Part shown: positions 60,668 through 64,000 of the stretch, piece after piece
How positions within the stretch are numbered: the first letter of the stretch is position 1
How the letters are laid out: the number at the start of each line of letters is the position of its first letter
Assembly (NCBI GenBank): GCA_030066215.1
Contig: JASJCA010000016.1
Coordinates: 1 to 64,000 of the forward strand
Source: Rhodobacter sp.
Lineage (GTDB): Bacteria > Pseudomonadota > Alphaproteobacteria > Rhodobacterales > Rhodobacteraceae
Direction of reading: 5' to 3'
DNA: 64,000 nt
Made by a program: the position numbers and the translations under genes
Notes under the pieces: model-generated
What the model was told of the DNA's origin: nothing
The model's input: only the letters and a program-made list of their open reading frames with translations
Database searches by the model: none

Positions 60668-61918
60668 ATGACCCCAATGAAGAACTGGACCTTGGCTGCG
60701 GCCACCGGCATCGCGGCGATGCTGGGTAGCGCGGCCCAGGCGGTCGAGATCGAGTACTGGCAGTATTTCTTCGACGCTCGCGTGACCGCGATGGAGCAGT
60801 TGATCGACAACTTCGAGGCGGCGAACCCCGACATCACGGTGACGATGACGCATTTTCCTTACGCCGACTACCGCACCAAGGTCGCCGCGGCGATCCCGGC
60901 GGGCGAGGGACCTGACGTGGTGCAGCTGTTCTACGGCTGGCTGAACGACTATGTCGCCGCCGAACTGATCCAGCCGCTGCCCGCCGACGCCTTCCCGCCC
61001 GATCAGATCGAGGCGGACTTCTTCCCGATGGTCGGCGCCATGCGGGACGGCGACAACTACTGGGCGCTGCCGACGGCAGTGCGGTCCTTGGCGCTGTTCT
61101 ACAACGAGCGGCTCTTTGAAGAGGCCGGTATCGACGCGCCGCCTGAGACGCTCGACGAACTCGTCGAACTCGCGGCGAAAATGACCAAGCGCGACGGTGC
61201 GGGCAACATGACCCAGGCCGGGTTCACTATCGGCATGAACGCACAGGACCACCACTGGTTCCGCGAGGTGCTGGTGCGGCAGATGGGCGGCGAGCCCTAC
61301 ATGGATGACTACCGCACCGTGAACTACAATTCGGACGCCGGGATCAAGGCGATCGAGTTCTACACCGGTCTCGCGGGCGACGACGGCGTCGCCGCGTTCG
61401 GCTTCATGGACGAGCCGCAAGCTGCCTTCAAAGCCGGCCGCGCGGGTATGCATATCGACGGCTCGTTCCGGATCGGGTCGCTCAACAAGACACGCGGGCT
61501 GAAATGGGGTGTGACCGAACTGCCGGCCAACGCCGACGGCGAGCGGTTCAACTACTCGTCCTATTGGGTGAACGCGATCACCACCAAGGCCGAGGGCGAG
61601 AAATACGACGCGGCGGTGAAGTTCATGGCCTATGTAACCTCGGATGAGGCGATGCAGATCTGGCTCGACGTGGTCGGCGAATTGCCCGCCAAGCCTTCGG
61701 TGGGCATGACCGAGGCCAACGCCAGCGATCCGGTCTTCGGTCCCTTCATCCGCGGGCTGGCCTACGCCAACACCACCAAGTTCGCCAACGAGTCCGGCCA
61801 ACGGCAGATCCTGATGGACATGGTCCAGCGCATGGATATCGAGGGCCAGTCGGCCGCCGACAGCATCGCGGTGGCGGCGGAGGCCGAACAGAAGCTGCTC
61901 GACGAGTACTACCAGTAG
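60668..61918 (+). CDS. Extracellular sugar-type ABC substrate-binding protein
   Basis: A 416-residue periplasmic protein of family 1. Signal peptide NWTLAAATGIAAMLGSAAQA; EIEYWQYFFDARVTAMEQLI; NPDITVTMTHFPYADYRTKV; and GEGPDVVQLFYGW, LALFYNERLF with FKAGRAGMHIDGSF later. GGGAGAAAGACC precedes the ATG. Two permeases follow; the ATPase is outside the window. A strong hairpin between this gene and the first permease likely raises the yield of the binding protein. Confidence 0.93.
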   Translation: MTPMKNWTLAAATGIAAMLGSAAQAVEIEYWQYFFDARVTAMEQLIDNFEAANPDITVTMTHFPYADYRTKVAAAIPAGEGPDVVQLFYGWLNDYVAAELIQPLPADAFPPDQIEADFFPMVGAMRDGDNYWALPTAVRSLALFYNERLFEEAGIDAPPETLDELVELAAKMTKRDGAGNMTQAGFTIGMNAQDHHWFREVLVRQMGGEPYMDDYRTVNYNSDAGIKAIEFYTGLAGDDGVAAFGFMDEPQAAFKAGRAGMHIDGSFRIGSLNKTRGLKWGVTELPANADGERFNYSSYWVNAITTKAEGEKYDAAVKFMAYVTSDEAMQIWLDVVGELPAKPSVGMTEANASDPVFGPFIRGLAYANTTKFANESGQRQILMDMVQRMDIEGQSAADSIAVAAEAEQKLLDEYYQ

Positions 61919-61941
61919 GCGCAGACGCAGTTCCGGACCCC

Positions 61942-61973
61942 GATCCGGGGCCTCCACGGCGAGGCCCCGGGTC
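61942..61973 (+). promoter_or_regulatory. Intercistronic hairpin after the binding-protein gene
   Basis: GATCCGGGGCCTC (61942-61954), loop CACGGC, GAGGCCCCGGGTC (61961-61973): a 13-bp stem with one G-T wobble and no T-run. Such structures stabilise the upstream part of an ABC transporter mRNA and reduce read-through, which suits the excess of binding protein over permease. Confidence 0.7.
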
Positions 61974-62003
61974 AGGCCCGGGGCTGCGGTGCGGCAGGCG
62001 GCG

Positions 62004-62897
62004 ATGCAAGTCTACCGAAACCTCTCGATCAAGCAGAAGCAGATCGTCTGGGCCTGGGCGTTCCTGGCCCTACCCGTCATCTTCTACGTCGTCATCCGCT
62101 TCTACCCCACCGGCAACGCCGTCCTGATCTCGTTCCAGGACTGGAACCTGCTTGGCAAACGCACCTGGGCGGGGATGGAGAATTACCTTAAACTCTGGTC
62201 CGACCCAGTGTTCTGGAAGGTGTTCCGCAATACCTTCGCCTACCTGATCATCGGCACGCCGGTGTCGCTCGTGATCAGCTTCGTGATTGCCTACCACCTC
62301 GACAAGCTGCGGTTCATGCACGGCTTTCTCAGGATGCTCTATTTTCTGCCCTTCATGACCAGCGCGGTCGCCATGGCCTGGGTCTGGCGCTGGTTCTACC
62401 AGCCCGTCCCCATCGGCCTGTTCAACAACTTCCTCGCCGCTGTCGGCATCCCGCAAATCGAGTTCCTGCGCTCGACCACCAACGCGCTTCCGGCGATCCT
62501 CGCTCCGGCGGTCTGGGCGGGCCTCGGCTTTCAGGTGATCATCTTCATGGCCGGCCTGCGCGCGATCCCCAAAAGCTACTACGAGGCCGCCCGCATCGAC
62601 GGCGTGCCCTGGTGGTCGGTGCTGTTTGAGATCACCATACCGCTTCTCAAACCCACCATCGTCTTCATCGTCGTCTTCTCCTCGATCGGTTTCCTCAGGA
62701 TCTTCGACCACGTCTTCAACATGACCACCGGCGACCCTGGCGGGCCTTTGAATTCCACAAAACCCCTGGTCCTAATGATCTACAACTCGGCCTTCACCGA
62801 TTTCGACATGGGCTATGCCGCCGCCCAAACCGTGGTGCTGTTCCTCATCCTGCTGATCGTCTCGCTCCTGCAGTTGCGTATCCTGAGGGACCGCTGA
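62004..62897 (+). CDS. Sugar-type ABC transporter permease, first
   Basis: A 297-residue inner-membrane protein with six TM helices (MalF-like). WAWAFLALPVIFYVVIRFYPTG opens it, the EAA loop is YYEAARIDGVPWWSVLFEITIPLL, and FDMGYAAAQTVVLFLILL is near the end. ATG 62004 is preceded by AGGCGG; a GTG at 61989 is possible. It lies after the hairpin and 1 base before the second permease. Confidence 0.94.
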   Translation: MQVYRNLSIKQKQIVWAWAFLALPVIFYVVIRFYPTGNAVLISFQDWNLLGKRTWAGMENYLKLWSDPVFWKVFRNTFAYLIIGTPVSLVISFVIAYHLDKLRFMHGFLRMLYFLPFMTSAVAMAWVWRWFYQPVPIGLFNNFLAAVGIPQIEFLRSTTNALPAILAPAVWAGLGFQVIIFMAGLRAIPKSYYEAARIDGVPWWSVLFEITIPLLKPTIVFIVVFSSIGFLRIFDHVFNMTTGDPGGPLNSTKPLVLMIYNSAFTDFDMGYAAAQTVVLFLILLIVSLLQLRILRDR

Positions 62898-62898
62898 G

Positions 62899-63774
62899 AT
62901 GACCGCGACCGAAATCCGCGCCTCGTCGGAAACGCTGCTGGCTGTCCAGGCGCCCAGAAAAGCCGCCAATCTCGCTCAGTTCTTCCGCTGGCTGATCCTG
63001 TTTCTTGGCGGAATCCTGATGATCATGCCGATCGTCTACATGCTGTCGACCTCGCTGAAATGGCCGCACGAGGTCTACAATGTGAACCTCTGGCCGGACG
63101 AACCGACGATCGAGAACTACGCCTACGTGCTCGAAGACGGCCGGTTCTACGGCTGGATGATCAACTCCACCATCATCGCCCTGATCACCACTGCCTCCGC
63201 GCTACTGTTCGACAGCCTCGTCGGCTACACGCTGTGCAAGTTCCGCTTCCCCGGCCGCTACATCGTCTTCATTGCGATCCTCTCGACCCTGATGATCCCG
63301 ACCGAGATGCTGGTGATCCCATGGTACCTGATGAGCCAGCAATTCGGCTGGCTCGATACCTATTGGGGCATCATGTTCCCCGGCCTGATGACCGCCTTCG
63401 GCACCTTCCTGATGAAACAGTTTTTCGAGACCGTGCCGGACGACTTCATCGAGGCCGCCCGGATCGACGGCCTGAACGAGCTGCAGATCTGGTGGACCGT
63501 CGCCATGCCGCTCGTCCGCCCTGCGCTGGCGGCACTGGCGATCTTCGTTTTCTTAGGCAACTGGACCGCCTTCATCTGGCCCCTCATCGTCACCAACTCG
63601 GTCGAAATGTATACCTTGCCAGTCGGCCTTGCCTCGTTCGGCGACGAGGCCGATGTCGCCTGGGAACTGATCATGACCGGCGCCGCGATCTCGACGATCC
63701 CGACGCTGGTCTTCTTCCTGATCTTCCAACGCTTCATCATCCGCGGCGTGGTCATGGCCGGACTCAAAGGCTGA
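62899..63774 (+). CDS. Sugar-type ABC transporter permease, second
   Basis: A 291-residue MalG-like partner with six TM helices. WLILFLGGILMIMPIVYMLSTSLK opens it, the EAA loop is DDFIEAARIDGLNELQIWWTVAMPLV, and TIPTLVFFLIFQRFIIRGVVMAGLKG is the normal C terminus. It forms the channel with the first permease. Its stop overlaps the start of a VOC gene (ATGA). Confidence 0.95.
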   Translation: MTATEIRASSETLLAVQAPRKAANLAQFFRWLILFLGGILMIMPIVYMLSTSLKWPHEVYNVNLWPDEPTIENYAYVLEDGRFYGWMINSTIIALITTASALLFDSLVGYTLCKFRFPGRYIVFIAILSTLMIPTEMLVIPWYLMSQQFGWLDTYWGIMFPGLMTAFGTFLMKQFFETVPDDFIEAARIDGLNELQIWWTVAMPLVRPALAALAIFVFLGNWTAFIWPLIVTNSVEMYTLPVGLASFGDEADVAWELIMTGAAISTIPTLVFFLIFQRFIIRGVVMAGLKG

Positions 63775-64000
63775 TGGGCATCAAGGTCTCCGCCCTCGAC
63801 CACGTGCACATCTACGTGGCCGACCCGCAAACGGCCGCAGACTGGTACGGCCGTATCCTCGGCCTGCAGATCCACCCCTCCTCGACCAATCTCAAAGGCA
63901 AGAAGTCGCTCTACATGGCCACCCCACGCGGCCAATACTGCGCCACGTTCTTCCCCGGCAAACCGCCCAGCGACGGCGACCACACCACAGCCTTCCGGGT
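63774..64000 (+). CDS. VOC-superfamily (glyoxalase-like) protein, 3' truncated
   Basis: The first 75 codons of a gene cut by the right edge. VSALDHVHIYVADPQTAADWY is the opening strand-helix of a VOC domain with the metal-binding His in DHVHIYV; ILGLQIH and PRGQYCATFFPGKPP follow. Members are glyoxalases, dioxygenases and fosfomycin-type enzymes. Start overlaps the permease stop (ATGA), so it belongs to the ABC operon and may process the imported compound. Confidence 0.82.
   Translation, partial: MGIKVSALDHVHIYVADPQTAADWYGRILGLQIHPSSTNLKGKKSLYMATPRGQYCATFFPGKPPSDGDHTTAFR

Noticed and set aside
1-64000. tRNA genes, CRISPR arrays, insertion sequences, prophage
   Set aside because: I looked for T-loop signatures, regularly spaced repeats, transposase or integrase frames and phage modules and saw none; a tRNA search program could still find one I missed.

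Overview
The window looks like a chromosomal segment of a high-GC alphaproteobacterium of the Rhodobacteraceae/Roseobacter group. The malyl-CoA lyase matches the Rhodobacter Mcl1 type along its whole length, the gene order rpmI-rplT-pheS-pheT is conserved, and COQ9, DUF1244 and YtoQ proteins are present. A perfect CtrA-type box and an ATTC-N8-GAAT (SqrR/BigR-type) operator also fit this lineage. I see no phage, insertion sequence, CRISPR array, tRNA or rRNA.

Layout. Bases 1-6350: the end of an RTX-like protein, a quinone oxidoreductase/COQ9 pair, rpsU, and an anchored ABC-type binding protein followed by a hybrid histidine kinase. Bases 6400-13420: an Lrp-type regulator divergent from alanine dehydrogenase, two SH3b proteins, mscL, a GST, a TPR protein, ytoQ and a phosphoribosyltransferase. 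Bases 13860-21440: pheT, pheS, rplT, rpmI and pyk, with a decayed HepT/MntA toxin-antitoxin remnant between pheS and pheT. Bases 21550-26060: N-formylglutamate amidohydrolase, DUF1244, two related small secreted proteins, and a Cache kinase/receiver pair. Bases 26080-29720: a D-amino-acid cluster (DgcN, DgcA, an exonuclease, D-amino-acid aminotransferase). Bases 30000-34920: malyl-CoA lyase, two metallo-beta-lactamase-fold proteins plus a thioredoxin-like protein behind a SqrR-like operator, then phosphoglycolate phosphatase and a CbbY-like phosphatase. Bases 35430-38940: 3-hydroxybutyrate dehydrogenase, an acyl-CoA synthetase and a UDP-glucuronate 4-epimerase. Bases 39040-45780: quinoprotein-associated accessory genes (CXXCW protein, zinc metallohydrolase, a SoxYZ-like carrier interrupted by an amber codon), an ABC permease, and a NosR-like flavoprotein with ApbE. 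Bases 46010-53200: a desaturase and the sarcosine oxidase operon soxBDAG-folD. Bases 53490-57880: an EamA transporter, two DUF1036 proteins and an H-type lectin. Bases 58140-64000: a PIG-L deacetylase divergent from a sugar-type ABC transporter operon that runs off the right edge.

The most interesting signal is not a protein. Six copies of a structured intergenic repeat of about 165 bp (8161, 13591, 34989, 39682, 45829 and, inverted, 55921) share terminal inverted repeats and an extra 3' hairpin. Paired positions change together between copies (A-T to G-C), and the right arm can pair either with the left arm or with the 3' hairpin, so two exclusive folds are possible. Four of the six copies sit between convergent genes. 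One copy carries a nested palindromic insertion.

Taken together the genes suggest a marine or soil heterotroph that uses methylated amines (sarcosine feeding one-carbon units to FolD), D-amino acids, C1/C2 acids through malyl-CoA, hydroxybutyrate and reduced sulfur, with periplasmic redox chemistry. These metabolic statements are inferences from families and neighbourhood.
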